NCBI GenBank assembly: GCA_963716585.1
Contig: CAVQTN010000004.1
Coordinates: 248,001 to 312,000, forward strand
Direction: 5' to 3'
Length of the DNA: 64,000 nucleotides
Origin: JAICUY01 sp963716585
GTDB lineage: Bacteria > Chloroflexota > Limnocylindria > QHBO01
In this document: positions 8,513-16,512 of the stretch, piece after piece
Layout of the letters: every line of letters starts with the position of its first letter
How positions within the stretch are numbered: position 1 is the stretch's first letter
Program-made: the position numbers and the translations under genes
The notes under the pieces: generated by a model
Databases searched by the model: none
Told to the model about the DNA's origin: nothing
The model's input: only the letters and a program-made list of their open reading frames with translations

Positions 8513-10132
8513 ATCAGCATTCGCCACGGCCGTGCGGCCGTCCCTCCTGCGCTGCTGGCGCTGGCCGTCGTCGTATGGCTGGCCCTTCCCGCGGTCGTCG
8601 CCGCACATGCCGAGCTCGTCTCGTCGACGCCAGCCGCCAATGCCAGCCTGACCGAGGCTCCCGCGCAGCTGACCATGACGTTCAGCGAGCCGATCGACCC
8701 GGCGACCGCATCGGTCCAGCTCCTGGACCAGGACCAGGCGGCCGTGCAGGGCCTGGGTGGCGTCGCCGCGCCCGGGGACGGCACCGTGGCCAGCATCTCG
8801 CTTCCCAAGCTCGGGGCCGGGGTCTACACGGTCAGCTACCGCGTCACATCGGCGACGGATGGGCACGTGACCGCCGGGCTCTTCGCCTTCCTGGTCGACC
8901 CCACCGGAACCGTCCCCGCGCCGGCCCAATCGGCGACAAGCTCCTCCCCCTCCTCCGATCCTCCGACGGTGGCCGCACGCTGGGCCGCCCTGGTCGCCGC
9001 ACTGATGCTCTTCGGCATCGCCCTCTTCTGGCTGGTGTCGGCGCGGCCGGCCATGCGCACCAGCGAGTCGGGCCTCCTGGGCGGCCGCGCCGTGTGGGCG
9101 CTGCTCGCCGGCGCCGGCGCGCTGACCCTCGCGGGGTTGGCGATCTACCTGACGCTCGCCGCCCTGCCGTTCGCGCAGCAGGCCGTCGCCGAGGCCGGTG
9201 AGCACGCCGGTCACGCGGGCGGCGGAGGCGGCTTTCCGCTCGACTTCGCCGCGCCGTTCGGCGGCACGCGCTTCGCGTGGGCCATGCGGCTGGCCCTGGT
9301 GGGAGCTGCCGCCGCGTTTCTCATCGCCACGGGGCGCTACTTCTTCGCCGACCAGGCGGTGCGCCGCGGGGGCCGGGTCGACCGCTGGACGACGCCGCTG
9401 CTCGTGGTGGTCGTCGGCCTGGCGGCCGCGTCGCTGGCCGGATCGAGCCTCGCGGGTCACGCTTCCTCCCTGGGCGGCCCGCTGTTCGCCGCCATTGACT
9501 GGCTGCATCTCGTGGCGGTCGGCGCGTGGCTCGGGACGCTGCCCGGCCTGCTGCTGCTGGTCGGGCTGGCCCGCCGCGGCGAGCGCGGACAGGTGGCCAT
9601 GGCCGCGTTGGGGCGCCACTCGCGGATCGCGCTGGTTGCCGCTCCGGTCGTGGCTCTCACCGGCTTGGCGAACTCGCCGGTCGTGCTCGGGGATTCCCGC
9701 GACCTCGTGGCGAGCGGCTATGGCAACCTGCTGATCGCCAAGGCGCTCCTGTTCAGCATCGCGATTGCCATCGGCTCCGCCAACTACTTCCTGGTCAAGC
9801 GTGGGAATCCTCGACGCACGCTGCAGCTTGTCGGCGGAGAGGTCCTGGTGGGGGCGCTCGCGGTGGTCGTGGCGGCGACCATGGTCACCATCCAGCCCGC
9901 AGCCAGCCGGCTGCCGGTGCTGTCAGCCTCGTCGATCGGCACGACGCACCTGTACGGCCAAGCGGGGCCGGTAAGCGTCCACGCCGCCGTCAATCTGCCA
10001 TCGCCCGGCGAGCAGCAGTACGAGCTGTCCGTCGCAGACGCCGCCAGTGGCGCCTATCTGACCGATGTCCAGAAGGTGTTCATGATCTTCGCTCCGCCCC
10101 GCCGGCAGCGATCTGCCGCCGGAACGCATTGA
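8513..10132 (+). CDS. CopC-CopD copper resistance fusion, N-terminal and membrane part (frameshifted)
   Basis: A fused periplasmic copper-binding CopC domain and CopD membrane domain, thought to move copper across the membrane. After a signal peptide, CopC starts at AHAELVSSTP (His after cleavage is a copper ligand in the family), and DGHVTAG carries the second conserved site. About eight hydrophobic segments follow (CopD). The frame has no ATG, GTG or TTG between the upstream stop at 8507 and the signal peptide; ATC 8513 or ATT 8519 are the only early options. The protein runs out of frame near 10098 in a CCCC run, after VFMIFAPP, and stops at 10132. The continuation lies in the next frame. 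Confidence 0.8.
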   Translation: MSIRHGRAAVPPALLALAVVVWLALPAVVAAHAELVSSTPAANASLTEAPAQLTMTFSEPIDPATASVQLLDQDQAAVQGLGGVAAPGDGTVASISLPKLGAGVYTVSYRVTSATDGHVTAGLFAFLVDPTGTVPAPAQSATSSSPSSDPPTVAARWAALVAALMLFGIALFWLVSARPAMRTSESGLLGGRAVWALLAGAGALTLAGLAIYLTLAALPFAQQAVAEAGEHAGHAGGGGGFPLDFAAPFGGTRFAWAMRLALVGAAAAFLIATGRYFFADQAVRRGGRVDRWTTPLLVVVVGLAAASLAGSSLAGHASSLGGPLFAAIDWLHLVAVGAWLGTLPGLLLLVGLARRGERGQVAMAALGRHSRIALVAAPVVALTGLANSPVVLGDSRDLVASGYGNLLIAKALLFSIAIAIGSANYFLVKRGNPRRTLQLVGGEVLVGALAVVVAATMVTIQPAASRLPVLSASSIGTTHLYGQAGPVSVHAAVNLPSPGEQQYELSVADAASGAYLTDVQKVFMIFAPPRRQRSAAGTH

Positions 10133-10601
10133 GCTGAAGCCGGAAGCGCCACCCGGGCTGTGGTCGACCGCCGGCGCATACACCCCGGTGGTAGGCGACT
10201 GGAAGCTTGGGGTCGTCGTGCGTCGGACGGGCCAGCTCGACGTCTCGGCAACCTTTGACCTGCCTGTTCAGCAACCGCTGCCGCCGCAGCGCGTCCCACC
10301 ACCCGACGACGGCATCCGGGTCCCGGCGCCGGTCGCCGCGCTGTGGCTGGTCCTGCCGGATGGGACCGCGGGGTGGCTCGTGCTGGTCGCCGTGCTGCTC
10401 GTCGTCGTCATCCTGGCGGCGATCGACCGACAGCGGCAAGGCGCCGGCCGTCGGCGCGTCCGGTGGAGCACGCCGCTGCGCCTCGGACTGCTGGCGATCC
10501 TGCTGGTCGCCGGCCTGGGGGTCGGCTCACGCGCCATCATTCAGGCCGCGAACCAACCGACAGGGGCCATCGCCAGCCAATCCGATCAAGGCGGACCTTG
10601 A
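10098..10601 (+). CDS. CopD fusion, continuation after frameshift
   Basis: Reading one base later than the preceding fragment gives AGSDLPPERIELKPEAPPGLW and then a YTPVVGDWKLGVVVRRTGQ segment. This is the expected extracytoplasmic domain that follows CopD in this family. Two hydrophobic helices follow (WLVLVAVLLVVVILAA and LRLGLLAILLVAGLGV). Read alone from the first good start it would begin at GTG 10188. The fragment ends at TGA 10599-10601 right where a cytochrome c domain continues in the third frame. I read it as the middle part of a single broken gene, not an independent gene. Confidence 0.6.
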   Translation, partial: PAGSDLPPERIELKPEAPPGLWSTAGAYTPVVGDWKLGVVVRRTGQLDVSATFDLPVQQPLPPQRVPPPDDGIRVPAPVAALWLVLPDGTAGWLVLVAVLLVVVILAAIDRQRQGAGRRRVRWSTPLRLGLLAILLVAGLGVGSRAIIQAANQPTGAIASQSDQGGP

Positions 10602-10869
10602 CTCCGCCGCGCGTGGCAGTGGCCTGTACCTGGCCAACTGCGCGAACTGCCACGGTGCCGACGGCAACGGCAATGGCCCGACCGCTGCCGGCCTGCTCCC
10701 GTCTCCCGGCGGATTGAAACCGGTGGTCAGATCGTCGAGTGACGGAGAACTGGCCAACATGATCGGCCATGGCATCTCGGGCACGGCGATGCCCGCCTTC
10801 GCGACGATCCTGTCCGAGAATGACCGGTGGGACCTGGTCAACTACCTTCGTGCCCTGTCGAGACGATGA
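10577..10869 (+). CDS. Cytochrome c domain, C-terminal part of the CopC-CopD fusion
   Basis: A mono-haem cytochrome c domain: CANCH haem-binding motif in LYLANCANCHGADGNGNGP and the axial methionine in GTAMPAF about 55 residues later. The lead-in NPIKADLDSAARG resembles the linker found when cytochrome c is fused behind CopD in other high-GC bacteria. There is no independent signal peptide or start codon, which supports fusion to the preceding membrane domain after a second one-base shift near 10577. The domain would sit outside the membrane and accept or donate electrons, perhaps linked to copper redox state; that role is inference. Confidence 0.65.
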
Positions 10870-10931
10870 TCTCCTCTCGGTGGCGACGTACCTCCCCGGC
10901 ACCCACATCTCATGGAGGCTCCCTGCTGCTC

Positions 10932-11450
10932 ATGCGTAACCGAACGATTCTGGCCGTGGCCATCGCCACGGCCCTGCTGGCATTGCCGGCTCTGGCCATC
11001 GCACACGCCCCGTTGACCGAGAGCTCGCCGAAGGCGGGCGCCATGCTCCACAATGCTCCGACCTCGGTGACGCTCACGTTCGGTGGTGAGCTCGATCCAG
11101 CGGGCAGCTCGTTCATCGTCAGCGCCGGCGGCGGGACGAAGGTCGCCACCGGCAGCGTCGATCTGACGATCGCCGATCGCAACGTGATGACCGCCGCGCT
11201 GACGATCACCGATCCGGGCATCTACACCGTGAGCTACGTCTCGAAGTCGATCGACGGTGCCGTGCTGAACGGCACGTTCAGCTTCGGCTATCGGACCGGC
11301 GCGGCGATTCCCGCGCCGACGGGCGGAGACGACGACGGGCCAGACACCGCAGTCGGCTCACCGGCGGTGCCCTCGCCGGTCGCGCTGGTCGGCATGCTGC
11401 TGATCCTGGTTGCCGCGAGCCTTGCCGCCCGGCGCGTGGCGCTTCGCTAA
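10932..11450 (+). CDS. CopC-like protein with C-terminal membrane anchor
   Basis: A 172-residue exported protein of the CopC fold. The signal peptide ends at ALAIA, followed by HAPLTESSPKAGAMLHNAP, the usual CopC beginning with His at the mature N-terminus. The second conserved copper site, DGH in most CopC proteins, is DGA here (SIDGAVLNGTFSF), so metal binding may be weakened or changed. A Gly/Asp linker and a C-terminal transmembrane helix (VALVGMLLILVAASLAA) with Arg-rich tail anchor it. Start at ATG 10932 ahead of the signal peptide; GGAGG lies 12-13 bases upstream. It follows the CopCD-cytochrome gene and belongs to the same block. Confidence 0.8.
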   Translation: MRNRTILAVAIATALLALPALAIAHAPLTESSPKAGAMLHNAPTSVTLTFGGELDPAGSSFIVSAGGGTKVATGSVDLTIADRNVMTAALTITDPGIYTVSYVSKSIDGAVLNGTFSFGYRTGAAIPAPTGGDDDGPDTAVGSPAVPSPVALVGMLLILVAASLAARRVALR

Positions 11451-11467
11451 GTCCCCGTCAGGCCGGC

Positions 11468-11860
11468 ATGTCTCCGAGGGTGACCTTGCATCGAATCCTG
11501 GTGGCCGTGCTCGTGGCGCTGCTTGGCGTGTGGCTCTGCGGCTGTGTCTCGCAGCCGGAGAAGCCATCGGACTGCGCGCAGGCGAGCGTCACCCGCGACG
11601 CCACCCTCACGCTCGGCGGGCTCCAGCCGCGAGATATCGATGTCTGCCGCGGCCAACGGGTCGCGCTGAGTTTCGGCGTGCAGGTCGACGGCGTGCTCCA
11701 CATCCATGGCTACGACGAGCAGGCCAGGGAGGTGCGCGTCGGACAGAGCGTGACATTCACCTTCACCGCCGTGCGGTCGGGGCAATTCGTCATCGAGCTC
11801 CACACCACCACCCAGCCGAACGGCCTGAACATGGGCGTCTTCACCGTTCATGAACCCTAG
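11468..11860 (+). CDS. Cupredoxin-like lipoprotein
   Basis: A 130-residue secreted lipoprotein. The signal peptide ends in a lipobox-like LWLCGC near residue 27. The mature part resembles a small beta-sandwich of the cupredoxin type: RDIDVCRGQRVALSFGVQVDG, HIHGYDEQ, and a C-terminal HTTTQPNG stretch. The classic cupredoxin Cys-His-Met copper loop is not clearly complete, so copper binding is uncertain. It sits 17 bases after the CopC-like gene and overlaps the next membrane-protein gene by 11 bases, indicating co-translation and a shared envelope role. Confidence 0.65.
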   Translation: MSPRVTLHRILVAVLVALLGVWLCGCVSQPEKPSDCAQASVTRDATLTLGGLQPRDIDVCRGQRVALSFGVQVDGVLHIHGYDEQAREVRVGQSVTFTFTAVRSGQFVIELHTTTQPNGLNMGVFTVHEP

Positions 11861-13373
11861 CCGGCGCACGGCGGTATGGCTTGTTCTGGTCGCGGGTATG
11901 ACGTTGGCCCTCGCGGCACCACTGCCGGCAGCCGCACATGCGATCGGCGGCAGCTTCCAGCTGCCTGTTCCGCTGAGCCTCTACCTGGCTGCAGCGGCAA
12001 TCGCGGTGGCGGCCTCCTTCCTGGTCGCCGTCCTGGTGATGCGCCCCGCTGCCGTCGTCCCGGGCTACGCGGTGCTGCCGCTCCCCGATGGGCCGGCGCG
12101 GGTCGCATCGCTGCTGCTCGCACTCCTCGGGCTGACGTGGTGGGCCTGGGCCCTTTGGGCAGCATTCGTCGTGGGCGACATCAGCAGTGTCCCCGGTGTG
12201 CTGTTCTGGATCGTCGGGTGGGTGGGCGTCCCGATCGTGGCCATCGTGCTTGGAAACCCGTGGCCGTCATTCAGCCCGTTTCGCACGCTGTTCGGCATGC
12301 TCGAGCGCGGCGCGCGGCTCGCCGGCATCAGGCGCCTCGATCTCGGCATCCCCTATCCCGCGGGCCTTGCCCGATGGCCGGCGGTCGTCCTCCTGTTCGC
12401 CGCCATCTGGGCCGAGCTGGTGCTGCCGGCCTCATCGGCAGCCGGGACCGTGGGTGGCCTGCTGGGCGGATACACGCTGCTGACCTTGGTCGGCATGCTG
12501 ACCTTCGGGCGTGTCGCTTGGCTGCGCAACGGCGAGCTCTTCGAGGTCCTGCTCGGCTGGCTGGGGCGCATCGGTCCGATTGGCCGGCGGACTCACGATC
12601 GCGCCGTGTGCGACGGCTGCGGCGAGGCGTGCGACCCCGGTCGGTGCGTCGACTGCCCGGAATGCGCCGTGGTCGCCGAACCCGCCGAGCGCCGCGCCGA
12701 GCTGCGCCCGTGGTTCGTCGGCCTGACCGACGTTCGGGGTGCCGGGTGGTCGGACGTGGCCTTCATCATCCTGGCGCTCGCGGGAGTCACGTTCGACGGG
12801 CTGCACGAGACGATCGTGTGGGGCCGCTTCCTGGAGATCGTCTACGCACCGTTGGGCACGGCCATCGGCTACGACCGGGCCGACCTGGTCGCCGGCACGC
12901 TGGGCCTGCTGCTGACCTGGCTTGCCTTCGTGGCCGCCTTCAGCCTCGCCGCGTGGGTCACCCGGGCGACGTCGACCGGCACCGGGCACGTGTCCCTCGG
13001 CGCGGTGGCCGGCGCCTACGCGGCGACCCTGCTGCCGATCGCCGGCGGCTATTTGATCGCGCACTACCTGACCCTCTTCATCCAGGGCATCGTCTGGGTC
13101 CCGGAGCTGATCGTCGACCCGAATTCGCCGGTGGCTCCCAGCCTCGACTGGATCCCGATTGCCTTCGTGTGGTACCTCTCGGTGGGGGCAATCGTCATCG
13201 GCCACATCGCCGGCATCCTGCTGTCGCATCGCCTGGCCCTGCGTGACGGCCCTCGGGCGCGCTTGGTGGCGGGCCTGCCATTGGTGCTGCTGATGATCGG
13301 CTACACGATGCTCAGCCTGTGGATCATCGCGCAGCCGATCACCATCAACCCCGGGTCGCCGCTGCCCGCCTGA
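11850..13373 (+). CDS. Polytopic membrane protein with six-cysteine loop
   Basis: Function unknown. The 507-residue protein has an N-terminal hydrophobic/signal segment and about eleven membrane helices. Between helices, near residues 250-270, lies a loop with spacing C-x2-C-x3-C-x4-C-x2-C-x2-C (CDGCGEACDPGRCVDCPEC), which could bind zinc, iron-sulfur or copper. The N-terminal mature region begins AHAIGGSFQLPVP. Neighbours are a cupredoxin-like lipoprotein (11-base overlap) and CcdA 24 bases downstream, so a role in copper delivery or cytochrome/oxidase assembly is plausible, but no family was recognised with confidence. Confidence 0.75.
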   Translation: MNPSRRTAVWLVLVAGMTLALAAPLPAAAHAIGGSFQLPVPLSLYLAAAAIAVAASFLVAVLVMRPAAVVPGYAVLPLPDGPARVASLLLALLGLTWWAWALWAAFVVGDISSVPGVLFWIVGWVGVPIVAIVLGNPWPSFSPFRTLFGMLERGARLAGIRRLDLGIPYPAGLARWPAVVLLFAAIWAELVLPASSAAGTVGGLLGGYTLLTLVGMLTFGRVAWLRNGELFEVLLGWLGRIGPIGRRTHDRAVCDGCGEACDPGRCVDCPECAVVAEPAERRAELRPWFVGLTDVRGAGWSDVAFIILALAGVTFDGLHETIVWGRFLEIVYAPLGTAIGYDRADLVAGTLGLLLTWLAFVAAFSLAAWVTRATSTGTGHVSLGAVAGAYAATLLPIAGGYLIAHYLTLFIQGIVWVPELIVDPNSPVAPSLDWIPIAFVWYLSVGAIVIGHIAGILLSHRLALRDGPRARLVAGLPLVLLMIGYTMLSLWIIAQPITINPGSPLPA

Positions 13374-13384
13374 TGAGCATTCGG

Positions 13385-13390
13385 TAGCAT
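13385..13390 (+). promoter_or_regulatory. Leaderless-type -10 for ccdA
   Basis: TAGCAT ends seven bases before the GTG at 13398, placing transcription start at or next to the start codon. This implies ccdA can be expressed independently of the preceding membrane-protein gene. Confidence 0.55.
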
Positions 13391-13397
13391 CGGCCCC

Positions 13398-14105
13398 GTG
13401 GAATCGGTCAGCCTGGCGCTTGCCTTCGCCGCGGGGCTCGTGAGCTTCGCGTCGCCGTGCGTCCTGGCGCTGGTGCCCGTCTACCTCGCGTTCCTGGGAG
13501 AGACCGCCGGGGCCAGTGGCCCGGCCGCGACGAGCGCACTGCGCAGCCCGGTGCTCGGGCAGGCGCTCCTGTTCGTGGCCGGGTTCACCACGGTCTTCGT
13601 CCTGTTCGGCACATCGATCGGCCTGCTGGGAAGCGCCGTCTTTCGCGTGGATGCGGTGCGCCAGATAGCCGGTGTCCTGGTCATCGCGCTCGGCGTCCTG
13701 ACGACAGGCGTGTTCGGCCGAATCTTCGACACGTTCGGGCCGGCCGTTGACGCCGGACCGCTGCCGGCGAGCCGTTCAGCCCGGTCACTCGCGCTCGGCG
13801 CGCTGGTGGCGGTCGGCTGGACGCCGTGCATCGGGCCGGTGCTGGGCGCCATCCTGACGATGGGTTTCTCCAGCCAGAGCGCCGGCCTCGCGGCGGTGCT
13901 GCTGCTGAGCTACTCGCTGGGCCTGGCGCTGCCGTTTCTGGCGGCCGCCCTGGCTCTCCCCCGCGTGCGGCCCCTGTTCGCAGGGCTGCGCCGCAACCAC
14001 CGGGCGGTGGAGGTCGCGGCCGGCGTGTTCATGATCGGCATCGGGGTTCTGATCCTGACCAACGCCTTTGCCCGCATGGCCGGCCTGTTCACCTTCATCA
14101 TCTAG
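13398..14105 (+). CDS. ccdA: CcdA, cytochrome c biogenesis / thiol-disulfide transporter
   Basis: Membrane protein that carries reducing equivalents from cytoplasmic thioredoxin to the extracytoplasmic side for haem-binding apocytochrome c maturation. The 235-residue chain has six hydrophobic segments. The two redox-active cysteines are in SPCVLALVP near residue 21 and GWTPCIGP near residue 137, the standard positions. It begins with GTG 13398 behind a TAGCAT element. The neighbouring cytochrome c domain and a TlpA-like protein elsewhere in the window are likely clients or partners. Confidence 0.92.
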   Translation: MESVSLALAFAAGLVSFASPCVLALVPVYLAFLGETAGASGPAATSALRSPVLGQALLFVAGFTTVFVLFGTSIGLLGSAVFRVDAVRQIAGVLVIALGVLTTGVFGRIFDTFGPAVDAGPLPASRSARSLALGALVAVGWTPCIGPVLGAILTMGFSSQSAGLAAVLLLSYSLGLALPFLAAALALPRVRPLFAGLRRNHRAVEVAAGVFMIGIGVLILTNAFARMAGLFTFII

Positions 14106-14625
14106 GCCGCCAGCCTCGCAGCAGGCCTTCGGCCAGGTCGCGCACCCGCTGCTGATCGGCGAGCCAGCCTTCCCAGGCCGATGCACCCCAGCGCCGCACC
14201 TGCTCGAGGTGGGCAACCGGCCCGTCGGCGGTTGCGACGTCGCGGACCGTGACCGGCCAGTCGTGCATCGGCGGTTCGAAACGTGGCCAGTCGCGCCTGG
14301 TACGCGCCAGGAAGCCGTGCGCGTCGCGCACCCGCAGACCATCAAGCCCTCGCTCGAGCGCGAGATACAGGCCGATCAGCGCGAACGCGGGAGCGATCGG
14401 CGGCGAGGTCGCGGCGACGTGCTGCGCGTGGTAGGCGTCGACAGTCATCTGGTGCCAATTCCCGAGCCTCGCCGCGTCGCCGATCTCGCGCGCCACCACT
14501 TCGTCGAGCACTGCCAGGCACTCGGGTGATGCGTTGCGCGTCCCGACGATCGGCGCGTCGGCGCGCGATGGCATGCTGACTCCGCAGCCGGGACAGACCG
14601 ATTCGGGGGAGGTGGTCACCGCCAT
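14098..14625 (-). CDS. DUF5946-like protein
   Basis: A 175-residue cytoplasmic protein without assigned function. The N-terminal CPGCGV motif near residues 15-20 may bind zinc together with later cysteines. The central segment LGNWHQMTVDAYHAQH and AFALIGLYLALERG resemble proteins annotated DUF5946 in soil bacteria. No membrane segment or signal peptide. It converges on ccdA, the two stop regions overlapping by eight bases, and is followed by the start of the tRNA-Arg region. Family name is from memory and moderately sure. Confidence 0.7.
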   Translation of the reverse strand: MAVTTSPESVCPGCGVSMPSRADAPIVGTRNASPECLAVLDEVVAREIGDAARLGNWHQMTVDAYHAQHVAATSPPIAPAFALIGLYLALERGLDGLRVRDAHGFLARTRRDWPRFEPPMHDWPVTVRDVATADGPVAHLEQVRRWGASAWEGWLADQQRVRDLAEGLLRGWRPR

Positions 14626-14633
14626 GGAGTGTA

Positions 14634-14709
14634 TGGCGCCCGCGGAGGGATTCGAACCCCCGACGCCCGCCTTAGGACGGCGGCGCTCTTTCCACTGAGC
14701 TACGCGGGC
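14634..14709 (-). tRNA. tRNA-Arg (anticodon CCT)
   Basis: A full cloverleaf on the minus strand: seven-base acceptor stem GCCCGCG/CGCGGGC, D arm GCTC...GAGC, anticodon stem CCGCC/GGCGG with loop GTCCTAA (anticodon CCT, reading AGG codons), and T arm GGGGG-TTCGAAT-CCCTC with one G-U pair. Discriminator G is followed by an encoded CCA (14636-14634). A TAGGAT hexamer lies 12 bases upstream at 14727-14722. Confidence 0.97.
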
Positions 14710-14721
14710 GGCGCTCGGGCG

Positions 14722-14736
14722 ATCCTACCGTATCAT
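14722..14736. promoter_or_regulatory. Divergent -10 elements for tRNA-Arg and glutaredoxin-like gene
   Basis: On the minus strand TAGGAT (14727-14722) precedes tRNA-Arg by 12 bases. On the plus strand TATCAT (14731-14736) precedes the ATG at 14744 by exactly seven bases, a leaderless arrangement. The two elements are four bases apart. Confidence 0.5.
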
Positions 14737-14743
14737 CGCGCCG

Positions 14744-14992
14744 ATGCCGAGCCGCGTGACCCTCTACGAGCGCCCTGGCTGCCACCTCTGTGAAGACGCG
14801 GCCCTGCTTCTCGATGAGATGCTCGGCCGCGATCGCTACGAGCGCATCGACATCCAGCCCGATGACGAGTTGCTCGTCCGCTACGGCCATCGCATCCCCG
14901 TGATCACGCTGGATGGCGCGGACCGGCTCGAGCTGGTCATCACGGCGCCGGACGTGCGACGGCTCGCCAACGAGCTGTCTGACGGGGGCTGA
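14744..14992 (+). CDS. Glutaredoxin-like protein (DUF836 type)
   Basis: A small 82-residue thioredoxin-fold protein. It begins RVTLYERPGCHLCEDA with the redox motif CHLC at residues 14-17, then has the cis-proline region HRIPVITLDG. This short CxxC form is the DUF836/glutaredoxin-like group, likely a cytoplasmic thiol reductant or disulfide exchange factor. It starts at ATG 14744 behind a TATCAT element. Its position between CcdA and a plastocyanin-like protein suggests a part in redox upkeep, which is inference. Confidence 0.85.
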   Translation: MPSRVTLYERPGCHLCEDAALLLDEMLGRDRYERIDIQPDDELLVRYGHRIPVITLDGADRLELVITAPDVRRLANELSDGG

Positions 14993-15021
14993 TCGGCCCC
15001 GCCTGCTTCGGCAGGGCCGAT
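14992..15021. terminator. UUCG-capped hairpin between convergent genes
   Basis: Outer stem ATCGGC/GCCGAT, inner stem CCTGC/GCAGG closing a TTCG tetraloop, with a CCCG bulge on one side. It sits between the glutaredoxin-like gene and the convergent cupredoxin gene. No T-run follows on either strand, so it may stabilise 3' ends or act as a bidirectional terminator in this GC-rich genome. Confidence 0.5.
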
Positions 15022-15028
15022 GCGGTAC

Positions 15029-15457
15029 CTACTGGGCGACGACCTTGCCGTTCATGTTGGGATGGATGGTGCACTCGAAGTAGTGCTCACCGGCCTGTAG
15101 CGCCGGCACGTTGTACGTCGTGGACTTGCCCGGGTCGACCGGATCACCGCGGAAGATCTCGGTGCTCTTGCCCGAGTCGTTGTAGATCGCGACGTCGTGC
15201 GGCGCAGTGTCGTTGTTGGTGAACGTGATCGTGAACGCCTTGCCGGCGGGCACCTGGATGCAGCTGGCGTCGAACGCGATGTTTTTCGCGCTGAGCGTGA
15301 CGGCGCCGCTGGCGTCGGCGGTGGCGCACGTCGCGGCGGCCGAGCTGCTGGGGCTCGACGAGCTGCCGCTGCTGCACGCCGCGAGCAGCAGGGCGCTGGC
15401 GGCGAGAGCCAGAAGTGTGCCCCGAACCGGGCGCATCGAAGCAGAAATCGAAGTCAA
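15029..15457 (-). CDS. Plastocyanin/cupredoxin-like lipoprotein
   Basis: An exported blue-copper-type protein, about 142 residues. The signal peptide ends in a lipobox (LLLAACSSGS), followed by a Ser-rich linker and one cupredoxin domain. Likely copper ligands are His in TAPHDVAIYND and Cys-His-Met in HYFECTIHPNM near the C-terminus. It would carry electrons on the outer face of the membrane. The start is uncertain: TTG at 15457-15455 has an AAAGGA site eight bases upstream; ATGs at 15436 and 15481 are alternatives. A TACCAT hexamer lies upstream at about 15510. Confidence 0.85.
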   Translation of the reverse strand: MTSISASMRPVRGTLLALAASALLLAACSSGSSSSPSSSAAATCATADASGAVTLSAKNIAFDASCIQVPAGKAFTITFTNNDTAPHDVAIYNDSGKSTEIFRGDPVDPGKSTTYNVPALQAGEHYFECTIHPNMNGKVVAQ

Positions 15458-15600
15458 GGTTGGGATCCTTTCGTGGGTCATGGCGAGGCCGTGGCACTCT
15501 TGATGGTACCGGGTTCCTGCCCGAACCGCAGGCGAGTGCACAGGCGCCACATGACACATCGGAGCGCATCGGCCTGAAGCGGCCCGCCTTCGACGACCCG

Positions 15601-16488
15601 TCATTCCAGGGCGCGGAATCCCTTTTCGGTCGCCTCGATCCGAATCGGCAGCTCGCCGGGGTCATGGGTGAAGTAGCACCACCAGCCATCGGCGGCGGCG
15701 CGTCCGACGAGATTGCTGCGGCTCTCGACGGCGGCCACCGGGTAGTCGTCGAAGGCGCTCGTCCAGCGCACCGGGATCTGCCAGCGGGTAGGGATCAGGT
15801 CGCCAAAGAAGATCGCGCGGTCGTGCGAGTCACCGGCCCGTGCACCGCCCGCCGCGGCGCCGATGAGCACCGCCTGTGAGCCACGCGTGTGGCCGCCGGT
15901 CGGGATCACCGAGATCCCCGGCACGAGCTCCACCTCGCCGCCCACCTCGGCCAGCTGACCGGCCGCGCGGACCGCATCCAGCTGCTCGACCTCCATGATG
16001 CCCTGCAGTCGCAGCTCATCCGAGTGGGCCGCCTCGGATTCGTCGCGCTGCACGACGTAGCGCGCGCGCGGAAAGAACGGCCGGCCGCCGGCATCCACCA
16101 TGCCGCCGGCATGGTCGTAGTGGAGATGGCTGAGCACGACGAAGTCGATCGATGCGGGATCCTCGCCCACGGCGCGCAGCGCCTCCGTCGGGTCGCCGCC
16201 CTCGATCCCCTTGATCTCGCGGTCCTTGTCGCTCAGACGGACGCCCGTGCCGGTCTCGACCAGGATCCGCTTGCCACGTGCCTCGATGAGCAGCAGGTTC
16301 AGCCGGCACAGCACGCGGCCGCGGTCATCCGTCTGGACATAGCGCGACCAGAGGGGCTTTGGCACCACGCCGAAGAAGCCACCGGCGTCTGGCCGGAACC
16401 AGCCGGCGCGCAGCACACGCACCCGCGCGCCGCCGGCGAACAGGCGCGCATCGGCCTCGGCGGTGATCTGGTAGAGCGGTTCGGGCAA
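15601..16488 (-). CDS. MBL-fold metallo-hydrolase (lactonase-like)
   Basis: A metallo-beta-lactamase-fold hydrolase of 295 residues. The dinuclear metal motif HLHYDHAGG sits near residue 121, a third ligand His in PTGGHTRGSQ, and FFGDLIPT gives the bridging Asp; the final His is in YFTHDPGEL. The order and spacing resemble N-acyl-homoserine-lactone lactonases and related esterases, but the substrate cannot be told from sequence. TTG at 16488 is the first start behind a weak GGAAGA site. It lies 24 bases after dcd in the same direction. Confidence 0.85.
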   Translation of the reverse strand: MPEPLYQITAEADARLFAGGARVRVLRAGWFRPDAGGFFGVVPKPLWSRYVQTDDRGRVLCRLNLLLIEARGKRILVETGTGVRLSDKDREIKGIEGGDPTEALRAVGEDPASIDFVVLSHLHYDHAGGMVDAGGRPFFPRARYVVQRDESEAAHSDELRLQGIMEVEQLDAVRAAGQLAEVGGEVELVPGISVIPTGGHTRGSQAVLIGAAAGGARAGDSHDRAIFFGDLIPTRWQIPVRWTSAFDDYPVAAVESRSNLVGRAAADGWWCYFTHDPGELPIRIEATEKGFRALE

Positions 16489-16512
16489 CTGGGCGGTCTT
16501 CCGTATTGATGC

